From the NCBI GenBank assembly GCA_963854835.1, contig OY978525.1, forward strand, positions 22,963,253 to 23,027,252: DNA of 64,000 bases, in the 5' to 3' direction. The DNA comes from Megamerina dolium. Its lineage: Eukaryota > Arthropoda > Insecta > Diptera > Megamerinidae. Of the stretch, positions 38,376 to 50,015 are shown piece by piece (position 1 is the first letter of the stretch; the number at the start of each line of letters is the position of its first letter). A model generated the notes under the pieces. The model did not search any database and was not told the origin of the DNA. It was given only the letters and a program-made list of their open reading frames with translations. Made by a program: the position numbers and the translations under genes.

Positions 38376-39469
38376 ACTGAACCTCATACATTGCTATACA
38401 AAGAAGAAATAGTCTATAATTATTGTGATTCGTAATGATATACATTTGAATTGAATTATTTTTTATGATATTATAACTATTATATTTTCTAATACAATAT
38501 ATATTTTATTAATTGTTAAATACTTTGAAATATACAAATGGTTGATTTTTTAAAATGGGACTTGCCTTTATTATTTATTTGAATCCTCAGATGTGGAAAG
38601 TGTACAAGCATTATGTTATAATTAGTAAACGGTAGTTTTTGCCCTCTTAACCAGAGATGTCCTTAGCAAGTATGTATATTTCCATATTTCTTCCTTCACT
38701 CATCTTATTCTGCGGTTAGATTCTGCAAATTTTCAGAATATTTCTTTCATTACAAATCTCTCGTTCGTCTCCGCTCCGACGTCCAATTTGTTTAATTTTT
38801 TCAGACATTCTAATATACTGTCTGAATGTACGTTTTAAATAAAGTCTCTAATATTGTATGTATTTTAAAGTCATGTGTCAAAAGTTTGGGCTTTAACTTG
38901 AAATACGCTGCTCAAGTTTCACCATTCCGAGTATCTTTAACTCCAGCAATAAAAATTGTTATCGAGACAAAGCTCTGAAAAAATTATGTCACTATTTTTC
39001 TGTCTAACAAAATGAGCTAATATTAAGGTTTTCCACTTCAAATTCATCTTTTCCAAACTAAATTCACCTTTCTGCAAACTTAATGCACCCTTTTACGAAC
39101 CAAATTCATCTTTCACAAATCACATTTACATTTTCCAAACCAGCTCCCTTTTCATAAATCAATTTTATGTTTTTTTCAATTTTTACAGAACATATTCACA
39201 TTTTCAATTATCATATTAACAATATTTTTAACGCAAATTTATTCTACAATTCCAATTAATCTTTGTTTTTGTCAACTTTTGTAAAATTAGTATTTAAATT
39301 CATTCAATACATATTACAATGTTCAATATTATATTGAAATAATGGAAACTGCTATTAGTTTACATAAACTGTGCCATCAATCCAGCAATACAAATATTTA
39401 AAAAATTTTTTCTGACTTTGAAGCTTTATTTGAAATAAATAAATTGCTACAATATATTATATTCAAACT
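38376..39469. other. 3' flank of 5-oxoprolinase
   Basis: AT-rich. AAATAAAG at 38836 is a possible poly(A) signal. A run of related words ('aaattcatcttt', 'aaattcacctttc', 'aaattcatctttc') at 39039-39115 gives a short degenerate direct repeat. No gene. Confidence 0.5.
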
Positions 39470-39900
39470 ACAACTTTTTGTATCGACCCAATTTTTGATA
39501 CCTTCGGCTGTAGCGTATTTCGGACAAGGCATTCAGATTGAACGTAACAAGGCGGGTGGGGTAGGACTTTCCATCCGCTATTTTCCAAGTACGTTTAACG
39601 GGTTGCACAACATGTGGCCGAGCATTGTCATGATGGAAAATCAATAGCTCGTGTTTGGTCCATTCCGGCCGGTTCTAGTTCAATGCTCGCTTCAATTTAA
39701 TAAGTTGTTTCCGGTAGCGTTCCTCATTAATGGTCTCACCCGATTTTACCAGCACTTTTGAACCCTTAAACCAAAATGCACAAGTTGCACATGTTCTGCA
39801 TAGGCCTCACACACGCTGCACTTTTCTTCAGATGAAAACAAATAAACAAAACCTTCCCTTGAATGAAGTTTTGTAGGCTCAAAAGTTGACATAGTCGGAG
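39470..39900 (-). pseudogene. Decayed mariner transposase, third lineage
   Basis: On the minus strand, about 39765 down to 39600 encodes GETINEERYRKQLIKLKRALN, a stop, then a segment leading to LLIFHHDNARPHVVQPVK. This is the mariner block with the second catalytic aspartate. Downstream the match breaks down within about 40 residues. The 'HHDNARPHV' form and the spacing differ from the other mariners here, so it is a separate subfamily. No terminal repeats were found. Confidence 0.75.
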
Positions 39901-42599
39901 CTAAAAAAATATGTTATTTACACTTCGAAGAAAGACACATTCTGATTTCAATAGCCTAATGATGACGAAGATAGTTGCCACATTATTACCACTAACGAGC
40001 TCTGTTGAAAATCATTTAAAATTTACTTGTACATTGAATGTTTTCTGAAGAATCTGAACGACAAAGTGCTGAAAAAAATGATATCATAATTATTAAAGGT
40101 TCCAACTTCTCTTTAATCCATCGAAATGGTGCTGGTCGTCAATCTCTGTAAATTAATTGTTCAAGAAGTTCCTGGCTTCCTCATTTGTCCTCCGAAAGCA
40201 ACCTTTAGTTTGGGAAACAATAAAGTCGCTTTGACGATTGTCTAGCAGCATTTGGTGAACAAGAGCTATACTATTGACAGTGGTCCCGAATGTTCATGGT
40301 ATCCCAAGATGGTACGGCTGCGTTTAAGTTAGGGTTACCATACACAGCCTACACAGGGACCAACTAGTCTTTAATTAGAGTAGAGTTAATGCATTTCAAA
40401 TAGGGCTTTTGTGAACATATCCATGTTCACATCGACTCACTTAAACAATTGTCAAACAAAAAGTGAGCGTCCGAAATGGCTGAAATTTTGGTGAGTTTAT
40501 GAATACTGCTATGTTCGTCTTAAGGTCGGCAACTCTTCAGACAATTCGCACATTTTTGTGTGTGCGTTTAGATACATTTGTATATTAATTTAGGAGTTTG
40601 ATGTAGAGCTGTGCGATTAAGCGAACAGTCTGAATATTCAAAATCCTGATAAATCAATTATTCAATTAATCAAAACTTTGATCAATCAAAAATCGAATCG
40701 GCACTGGCCAGATCAAGTCCAACTTTCAATTCACAATTTAAAATGGCTCAACTTACCTGGATTCTCTTTAAAATATGAAATACTATTGACATGTAGAAGA
40801 ATGTAATTTATTTTTCATCATGTAATTGTTTTTTTTTTTTTTCTTTCAATAATTATTTATTTTTCTCATTCTCATTTTATTAGAATCAAAAATACTCTTA
40901 TTGAATACTTCATTTGTAAGTTTTTACATCTTTAATGCTTTAAATAATTTTATTTTAGTTTTTTATATTTTTGTTTGAATTTAACTTTATATAGGTGTGG
41001 ATTTGTTTGAATGTGTGTGTATTCACATTGATTTATTGCAATTATTTGTATTTTTTTTCGATTTTCTTAAAATGTTTACTGGCTTTGTTTTTTTTTTATT
41101 CTTTTATTTTTTAGCGATTTAAAATTACACATATTCTATGCTAACACCAGAGTTGTAATCGAACAATCAATCGTAGAGATAAGATTATTACAATATTGTG
41201 ATGATCGCTTACTTGCTTGTGATTCTTATGTGTGTTGCAGAGGCCCAAACATTCATTTAGGCGACATTTATTTATGGTTATATTTAATTAAAATTTTGTC
41301 TATTTTCAATTTTCATCTTTTGAGTTTCTACATAATTGATTTGATTTGCTTGTAACGTAATTAGTGAAATTATTTCTGTATTTATGTATCAATATGTGTG
41401 TTAGCATAAAAATGTCATTTTAAATACATGCATATACATACATATGTACATATTTTGAATACGCTCATATTTCTTTGTTGATTTTTATTATTTTTTTTTT
41501 CATATTGGATTTGATTTAATTTACGTTTAATAATTTTATTTTGTAATCATGTATTTCTTTAGTTTATGTTTTTTTCGTGAATTTTTTTTTTTTTTGCTTT
41601 TTGTTTTTTTTTTTTATTCATTCACATATCAAACTAAATTACACATAATAAAAATATTTTGAAATTAAAATTAAGCTTATATTGTTTTCTACTTAATTTC
41701 ACATGCAAGTGTATTTGCAATTACGAACTAATAATAAAATTTACCCAAAAAAAAATCTGAATATTATTACACATTTATTGTGATAATTAAAAAATATTCA
41801 CGTAAGTAGTATTTATTCATAGTATAATTTCATAAAATTCCGCTTTTCATGGAAATTATTAGATTTTAAAATTGTTTAATGCATTTATCATTAGATTTTT
41901 TTTTTTTGGTTTGTTTGTTTTTCATTTAATTAATATCACAGATAGCTTAATATTTATGAAATAAAAAAATATACATATTAATTATTGGTTAATTTCAGTA
42001 CAAACGAGATGAAAAATTAATTATTATGCATATAAAATAATTTAATAATTGCGAAATCTATCAAATATCGTTTTCACTGAGTGCAGAAGAAATAAAGAGA
42101 GGGAAAGAGGGAGAAAAGGTCTGTATATCTGTTATAATTTTTCAACATTTTTATATCAGCTGTGGGCAAAGAACCCATTTGGTGAAATGGGACTACTCTA
42201 AAAAAATATTATAACACACCTATTATCAATGCTTATTATCAAAGTTATTCTGATTTTTACTCTCCCGTCGATGTTTCTATTGATTTCTTTAGCTCTGTGT
42301 AAGGTGATGCAAGGGAACATGTTAATTCCACGATTAATTTCTCAAAAAAACAACAACAACTTCATTAGTTTGACAGCAAACATTGACACTAGAATTTCGA
42401 CATGCGGAAATAGCAGGGTGAGAACTACACGCTCAATATAGTGATATTTGAGTTGGGAATTTTATTGATAGAGTGAAATATTTGTAAACCATGATCCAGA
42501 TCGCATTTTATTTAAAAATGTTGATATCTGGATCACGATTTAAATATCCAAATATTACAACAAGTATTGAGCACGCACCCTCCTGACGGCAAGCAATTG
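39901..42599. other. AT-rich intergenic DNA
   Basis: Frequent poly-T runs (40831, 41587, 41900). 'caccagagttgtaatcgaa' at 41147 recurs as 'taccagagttgtagtcgaa' at 45608, suggesting small related elements. No gene. Confidence 0.5.
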
Positions 42600-42960
42600 C
42601 CAATTTTTCCAGCAGTAAGAATTTGCATGAGAACGCTTGAAAAAAAGTAGGTCCTTTAGTTTAGGTCCTAGTAGAGTTCTTTTACAAGATTTTCAACGGC
42701 TCATTGTTTGCAGATAGGTAACCCACCGTTCGAAATAAAAGCCTTTTCGATATCAAATTTATGCTTCAGCCGGGGATTGAACCCACGATCTAAAGAATGC
42801 ACTAACCACTGAGCGACGGCACTCAGGTCCCTTCTAATACTGTCCAACATATAGCACACACAATAGTACAGAAAGGGAAGCTTAGACAAAGGACCCTAAG
42901 AGGCCTATAGGTGCAACATATTTATTTATTTATTTATTTTATTTTATTTTTTTTATTAAG
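42600..42960. mobile_element. Rearranged SINE copy
   Basis: The tRNA-like head lies on the minus strand at 42770-42825 (A-box region 'ccactgagcgac', B-box region 'ggattgaacc'). The tail words 'aggtcccttctaatactgtcc' (42826) and 'cctataggtgcaacatattt' (42903) lie on the plus strand. Head and tail thus face opposite ways, so this is two fragments joined or an internal inversion. Confidence 0.6.
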
Positions 42961-45900
42961 CACGTCTGAAACTGTCGTGGCTCTGTGATGCCCTGTCTGT
43001 GAGTGGTTTAATTTCTCTGTCAATCTCCCAAAATTTTCATTTTGTATTGTTAACAACAGCGGATGACTGCGACTGATATTAGGGCCAGTTTTTCAATGCG
43101 AGTTTAATTCCATTTGTCATTTAAACTAAGTTGAAATTCGATTTGCTAAATTTAAACGCCCAATCTAACTGGATTTGTACGTATTGTACGACCATGTTCC
43201 ATTGAAAAATGTCACATCAACAAATATCAAAATAATTTGAAAATTCAAGAAGAATTACCAAATCCTGCCTCATTAAACATTTCCCCTTAGCCTGAAGACG
43301 TCAAAACAATTAACAATTCCAAATTCCAATTTTTTATATACCAATAATATGGCTTTTTGGAAAATAGACTAAAATATTTCAATCGTATAGGATTTCGATA
43401 AACTGAAACAATCAACAATTAAGCATTTAAATATACTGGCTATAATATTGTATATAACATAGCCTAAAAATTTAGAAAAATTTAATCTATCCTTTAAATT
43501 CTCTTGTGAAAAACAGTTAATGGTTTAAAATGCAGGGTTGTATATTGTCATATATTTAATTGCTTTTCATTGAAATAAATATATTTGAAATCATGATATT
43601 TTACATAAATAATTGATATTCGAATAATGAAATCAAATAAGAAAAAGTAATTATTATGAATTTTTATAACAAAGAAAATCTTCCTAAAGTATGGTTACAT
43701 ATTAAATGCTCAATTATTATATGTAGTGCAAAATGTTTTTAAAGACAATTTTAAACAAAAAATGAAATCTTCACCTTTGCATTTGCATATTTACATACAA
43801 ATAATCAGTTAGAGAGAAATTCATATGATATTTTTTATTTTGTTGCTTTGGTTCAATTATTATTTTATTTGATTTTTTTTTTTAATAAATTGTAATAAAG
43901 TTTAAAGTCATTTAAAGATTGAAATATGTTATATTTATACATATATATTGTATTACGCAAATACCTATAATCTCAAAAGGAGCAGTAGATTGCTTATAAA
44001 AATTGAATATTCAAAATTTCAAATGCATACATATCTCTTATTTTAAACGCAAAGAGGAAGATGGTAGTCACTGCATTGAAACTGCTCAGCTTCATAGTGT
44101 GATAGACATGTAGCTTGGATAATTTGAATCATCTCTATTCTGAGCTGTATTTCATTTGAAAAGATGCATTGTATTCAGCCTCTAAACTGATTTGCAGACT
44201 CAGTAACTGGTCTAATTTGACAGAACCACATGCAATTCTAAGCATTTAAATTTTATAAACAATATTCTGTGCCCAATTGAAATTACTCATACATTTTCGA
44301 ACACATTACTATGTGCAGTTATATACATATGTATACAAATACTTATATATTTATATAATAATTTCGATTATATTTTTTACTTATACATATATTTTTCATT
44401 CTCATAATTCATATTGTTCTTCTTAATTCGAAAAAATTTCCAACGTATTTGTATTATTACAAAAAATTTTATCAAATTTTCAAAAAATATCCATTCTCAT
44501 TTCTATTTAGCGCTCTTTTTTTTCTTATTAGTTTTGTTTTTGTTAAATTTCTTTTTTCTATTATCTAAATTTCAGTTCCACTACTAACCAGCAGGGTGGT
44601 TGGTTCGTACTCTCCAAAAATCACAATGTTTTTTAATTTTATTATTAATGTTTGCAATATTTTGTTATTTAAAATTTGCTTACATTTTTTAATTTTTATA
44701 TTTCTAAATTTTTTAATTTGCATTTTTTTTTCTATTTACATACATACAAAGGAGCAGAAGTCTTGGATGAGTTTGTGTCTAAGCGTGTATGTATTTATTT
44801 TTCATATTTCAAAATTTAACAAACTGTAATTTTTAAATTTACATTTAACATTAAAATTTATTTTTATTTAATTATCTTTTTTCCATTATTTCTTTTTCGT
44901 TCACCTTCATTATTATTAGATTTGTATTGTATTGTATTTATTTGATATATTTTATACTCAAATATGAAATTGTACCAAGATGGATTGCAATTAATTAAAT
45001 TTTATATAAATGTATGTACATATGTGCATACACCGCGCTGCATTTGATTATTATTACATTAATTTTTCCTCCAAAAAATTTATTTGAGATAGTGAAAACA
45101 AGTGAAAATTTTATTTGATCCAGAGACGATTAAAATGCACAATATATATATGTGTATAATTCAAGTATAAATTGAATAAAAATGTATCAAAAATTGCAAA
45201 ACAGCAGATATTTCATAGGAAATGGGTTTATAATTTTCTTTTTGTTAGATCAACTAAAATTTAATTATTTCTGTAGCTCTTTAGCATTGAAAAATGTTCT
45301 GGTTATCGAAAATCGAAGATCGAATGTCACATATATAATATGAGCTGTACAACACTGCCGCAATTTCCGTTGAGTTTCGTTGCTGTAGCGTAGTGGTAGA
45401 AAATTGATGAAAATGTATGTAATTAGCGTTTGTTTTTTTATTTTTTGACGACTAAACACTAATTTTAAACAATTTCTATTAATTTCATATGGATCTAAAG
45501 CTGTGAGTACCAAACAGCAATCAGAAAGGCTGGATTAACTGATGGAAGAAAATCTTTAATTTGTAAAATGGATTTAAAATAGCTTTATTCGAATTCATTC
45601 GTCATAATACCAGAGTTGTAGTCGAAGATCGAATGCAACTCATAAGGGTCAACATTTCACATCGAAATGCAACTCTGTGCTTGACGTTTTGATTTTAGTT
45701 TCGCTGCGTGAAAATATTTTAACCAACTGTTGTTATTTTTACACATAAATGGAGTGGGAAGCTAAAAAATAGACTAAACATTGAGAAACCACTAAAAAAA
45801 GTGGTCTCTTTCAGAGGTGATGAAAATCTTGCAATATATAATTTAGGAAGGAAAATGTAAAAGTAAGTCTAAAATAGCAACAGTGCAGATGTTTTATACA

Positions 45901-46640
45901 AAATTGCTTAAAATAACTAACGCTATTGATTTTTATCAACAATTACATCTTTTTTAGTAAACGACAGACAAATATGAAACTTAAAGAAAATATTTGATGT
46001 TGTTGCACTTATTGAGTTGATGTAGAAATAATGGATAAATTCATTACACATCTGAACATTTTTCTGACTGCACTTCATAATTCTTTATAATTAAAAACGG
46101 ATCCCTCACTTTTTAACGACAATTTTTCGTTAAAATTTCAAATAAATTTTTTTAAGAACCAAAATCCAAGTGAATGTAATATTGATTGCGCAGTGTATTA
46201 GTATTTTGGTTATTTCTTTTTTTCTTCTTCTTTTCATACCATATAGGCAAAAAATTGTAGTAAGTATGTAGTTGCTTTGTTAAAGGAGAGTAAAAACAAA
46301 GACGAACAATATTATGTCCCAATACACATACATAAGTATTTATATGAATAATTAATGGTACATAATTACAATTGCTTGTACCCATTTGTATTTTTCATAA
46401 ATTGAAGATATTTTTCCAATAAATCCTTATTAATCTCATATCATCACACGTATTAATTTATTATCAAATGGCAGGTATCTACATATAGTACGAAAACTGG
46501 ATACCTACCGATCTATAGTAATTTTATATTTAAAATTATTATGGAACATTTATATTGTATGTATGTATGTAAGTATTTCAAATGTTATATAATTACACTA
46601 TGTACACATTTAATACATGTACTCGTTATTGGGCGTGTAT
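42961..46640. other. AT-rich intergenic DNA with small inverted-repeat elements
   Basis: 43084-43215 has 'gccagtttttcaatg' and 'cattgaaaaatgtc' about 115 bp apart as approximate inverted ends. 43207-43320 resembles the right half of the MITE at 29266-29563. 45610-45675 has 'cagagttgtagtcg' and 'atgcaactctg' facing each other. No gene seen. Confidence 0.4.
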
Positions 46641-46934
46641 TTAACGTATTCCATAACCAACAATATGCGGTATATGCTTACGATATGCTTCAAGCAAATG
46701 AGTTGTTGAAATATTTCGTCTATCCGCAATATTTTGCTGAAATTGCAAATGATGCTGTTGTTGTTGTTGTTGTTGTAGCTGTAATTCTCGTTGATATTGC
46801 ATTTGCTGTTGGTGTAGCTGCTGATGATGATGACGTTGCCTGGCATATTTTTTGATTTCATATTCCTCAGCTTCTACTTCTTCCACTATTGTGGTTGCTA
46901 CTTCTGGTGCTGCTGTTGTTGCTTTCACTTTCAA
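46641..46934 (-). CDS. Protein-like open frame downstream of two stops
   Basis: A 97-codon minus-strand frame encodes an acidic segment (VEEVEAEEYEIKKYARQR), then an H/Q-rich tract, then NISTTHLLEAYRKHIPHIVGYG, ending at TGA-type stop 46641. It has no convincing ATG of its own. It is in exactly the same frame as the exon at 46959-47212, separated from it by TGA, six codons and TAA. It may be an extension reached by splicing or readthrough, or the relic of a longer exon. Composition matches the fly regulator gene to the right. I do not recognise a domain. Confidence 0.35.
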   Translation of the reverse strand: MKVKATTAAPEVATTIVEEVEAEEYEIKKYARQRHHHQQLHQQQMQYQRELQLQQQQQQQHHLQFQQNIADRRNISTTHLLEAYRKHIPHIVGYGIR

Positions 46935-46958
46935 TAGTTAATTGGTAAATAGTTGATA

Positions 46959-47212
46959 TCATAATGCAGCACTGGCTGCAGCTGCAGCAGCAGCCGCCGA
47001 TGCAGCAGCAGCTGATGTAGGCGGTGTAGATGGTGGTGGTGCAGCATTTAATGTAGTCGTTGTTGTTGTTGATGTTGGACTTAAAGTACCAACTTCATCC
47101 GTGTGATTACTATTATTATTATTATTATGATTACTATTCGTAGTATTATTACGTGAACTATGCGAGGGTGTTGTAGTAGTTGTTGTTGCTGCTGCTGCTG
47201 CTACTATCTCAT
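46959..47212 (-). CDS. Candidate C-terminal exon of the minus-strand regulator gene
   Basis: A strong acceptor (cattattacag, ending 47213 on the minus strand) precedes a frame that starts with two bases of a split codon and reads [14 protein letters not shown], then an N-rich tract, TDEVGTLSPTSTTTTTT and an alanine run, ending at TGA 46959-46961. It needs a preceding exon ending with one spare base. The small exon at 48567-48640 has exactly that if its internal donor is used. The style (polyA, polyT, polyN) matches the gene at 50016-53828. Confidence 0.4.
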
Positions 47213-48566
47213 CTGTAATAATGAAAACATAGATACTTGTCAAAGTTTTATATGGGAGTTACAACAAGGCTAGAATGTATATACAATATTCGAATCGAAA
47301 TTAAATTGGCATTCATTTATGGAATATTTTAAATTTATTTTTTTTTTATATAGAAGGTGCCACGCCGCCTCACCAATCTCTCTCAAATGCACGATAAATA
47401 GGACCTCAGTCTCGTCCATAAAATGATTCAATTGGAATCACGTCCATGGAATCTTCTAACATATGGTAAATTCGTTATCAATTTCTTCAGTAAAGTGCAT
47501 CACTTGATCTTGCATTTCCACCAATGTATTTTACTGCTCATAAGTATAAAAAAAATTCATAGAAGAATCGCAATCGTTCTTGTATGAATTATTTTGACTT
47601 ATTTTATTTCTTGCTCTACGATTCTCTTCCCCTTTCTATCACATTTGAATTTTTTTCATATCGTCTGAATCTGTTATTTCCAATTTTCATGGATTATTTT
47701 AACTATTTGTCAGTAAATCGTCTATTTATTTGTTAAAAATCAACTAAAAATAAATTTCTATAGGAGTCGTTAAAGAAAAAAACTTCATATTCTATAATAT
47801 TTGTCGACTGAAAATCGAAATTTTACAGCGCTTTTCTGTCTCGACAAAATGTTGATTAAATGCACAGAATAGGTCGGAGAACGCTATAGAAAGCAATTTC
47901 CTCTGGCACTCAGGTAAGTGATCCACATAATCATGCCAGACATTTCACTGAATGAAGGTATGATACAAGTCTGAGAATACGAATACGTATTTTGCTTTAT
48001 CTAGAATATTTATATACAAATTAATTGTGTAGTATTCCCTTACCCACTATTTTGCCAATGACAAATCAGCGCCTAGCTTAGTGTTTTGGTTATTATCATT
48101 ATTATCATGTTTACACCCGTTACGTATAAGATGACACTTATATCCACTATCCACATATGCTACACAAAAGCGTATAACTAAGTAATAAATTACGTTCTAT
48201 TTAAGTTCGATTACAAACGTTATCGTAATATTTTGGGTCAGTTTTGTATTACACGACTATTATGTGACATTATGTGTTTCTGTTGTGTATTTGGTATCAC
48301 ATTAGCAAATAGAAAAACAATCATTACTGCATGGTTTTCTTGCATTTTGTGAAGATTTTAATTTTGTGCCCATCCAGAAAACGAAATTCTTTAATGAGAG
48401 TTGATGATCAAACTGAAAAACGAACACAAAAATTACAAAACAACCATGGAAAAGTGCACCAACAACAAAATGGTTGATATAAAATCAGTGGCTGTTATTT
48501 ATTATTATTATTTTTCTTTAACATTTCGACAACAACTTTAGCGTTGATCACAACCAACGTAATTAC
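47213..48566. other. Probable intron, AT-rich
   Basis: If the small exons are real, this is the intron between them. Nothing else recognised. Confidence 0.35.
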
Positions 48567-48640
48567 CACCAGCCGTAGTACCATCATAGTCATTAAGACC
48601 AAAACACTCCATGACTTCCTTGGTAATCTGGTAAGTGGTT
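48567..48640 (-). CDS. Candidate small exon with compact protein sequence
   Basis: On the minus strand an acceptor (tgtattacag, ending 48641) opens a frame reading TTYQITKEVMECFGLNDYDG, then TTAG, up to a donor GTAATT at 48566. Without that donor the frame runs on to a TAA at 48538. Unlike its surroundings, the sequence is not low-complexity, which argues for real coding. Splicing out at 48566 leaves one base, which joins in frame to the exon at 47212. The incoming phase (two bases needed) would fit a donor overlapping the stop codon at the end of the exon at 50016. The reverse strand also shows a GTAAGT here, so coding on the other strand cannot be excluded. Confidence 0.35.
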
Positions 48641-50015
48641 CTGTAATACACAATTATGATACAAGAACTTCTGATATCCGGCAGGTTATCTTTTTCTTTC
48701 TTTTCCTGCAACTTTTCTTTTCTTTAACATTGGGGAAATGTTGCCATTAAAGAGTATAACATTTTTGACAAAAGAAAACGGTATTACTTTACACGTTAAG
48801 GAGTTTAGAACACAAAAGTAACAAGGATAATTAAATGATCATCAATTTTGATTATCAAAATTATAAATAAAAAATAAAATAAAACAAACCTTTTTTGTTT
48901 AAATTGAAGCAAAAAAAAATTAATAAGAAAACATATATTTATTATAATCATATACATAATATGTTGTAAGTATATATTTTTTACCATCAAATATTATTTG
49001 TTTATTAATATTATTATTAGATATTCTATATTATTATGATTATTGAATAATTAAGTGTATACAAACGAAAAATAGGGGTGGAACATATTAAAATAGTTGT
49101 TTAACTAAGCTTAGGCCATATTCATCAATTACATAGGTATATATGTGTGTATAATATTATAAATTGTATTCTCATCAAAGCAATCAATAAAAATAGCAAA
49201 AAAAAAAAAAAAAAAAAAATTTATATATATAAATTTAACATTTAAAAAATTATTGAAACTTAAAAAGTATTTAATTAAGCTTGCTTTTTTGTTTGTTTTC
49301 TATTTGTTTATTTATAATTTAAAATCATCTCATCTCATATATCGTATATGTATAGTATGTATGTATATTATTGTTGAAGGTAGTTGTTGCGTTAACTAGA
49401 TGCAGATTGATAAACAAAAAAATGTGTTTCTTTTATTTAATTTTTTTTTTATAAACATTAAAATTACTACTACTACTAATACGTTGCTCTGCTCCATAAT
49501 GATGTAATCATTGTGACATTGAAATTCGCAATATGCAACGTATTAATATGTTAAAGTTACTACGTGTTAAAGGCAATCATTTTGCATTAAGTTAATTACA
49601 TGCAATATATATACATATATTGCATATTAGGCTTTCGATTTGACTTGAGCAAATTATATGTGTAGTATAAGCAATACATATACACTGAATTTATTTTTTA
49701 TAGAGTTTTATATATCTTTATATACTATTTATACCACAATTTATTACACATATATCATTAAGTAACATAAAATTATTCAATTGTTTTTAAAAGTAAAAAT
49801 AATGAAGAAATGAAAATGAATTTTAATTAAAACCGCAAAGGAAGAATCATATATTACAGTGCAATAGATATTAGGAAAGGAGACACTTTACGCGATAATT
49901 ATTTTGAACGACTATTACAAAGTGTACATGTAAATGAACAAAAATGAGCACAACTCATAGAAATGCCTATCATCTCGACTACTGTCACTATTTCTACCAC
50001 TAAATACACGGTTTA
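48641..50015. other. AT-rich DNA, intron or 3' untranslated region of the minus-strand gene
   Basis: A 21-base poly-A run lies at 49199-49219. On the minus strand AATAAA occurs about 330 bp after the stop at 50016 and could end the transcript there. No further coding sequence. Confidence 0.4.
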
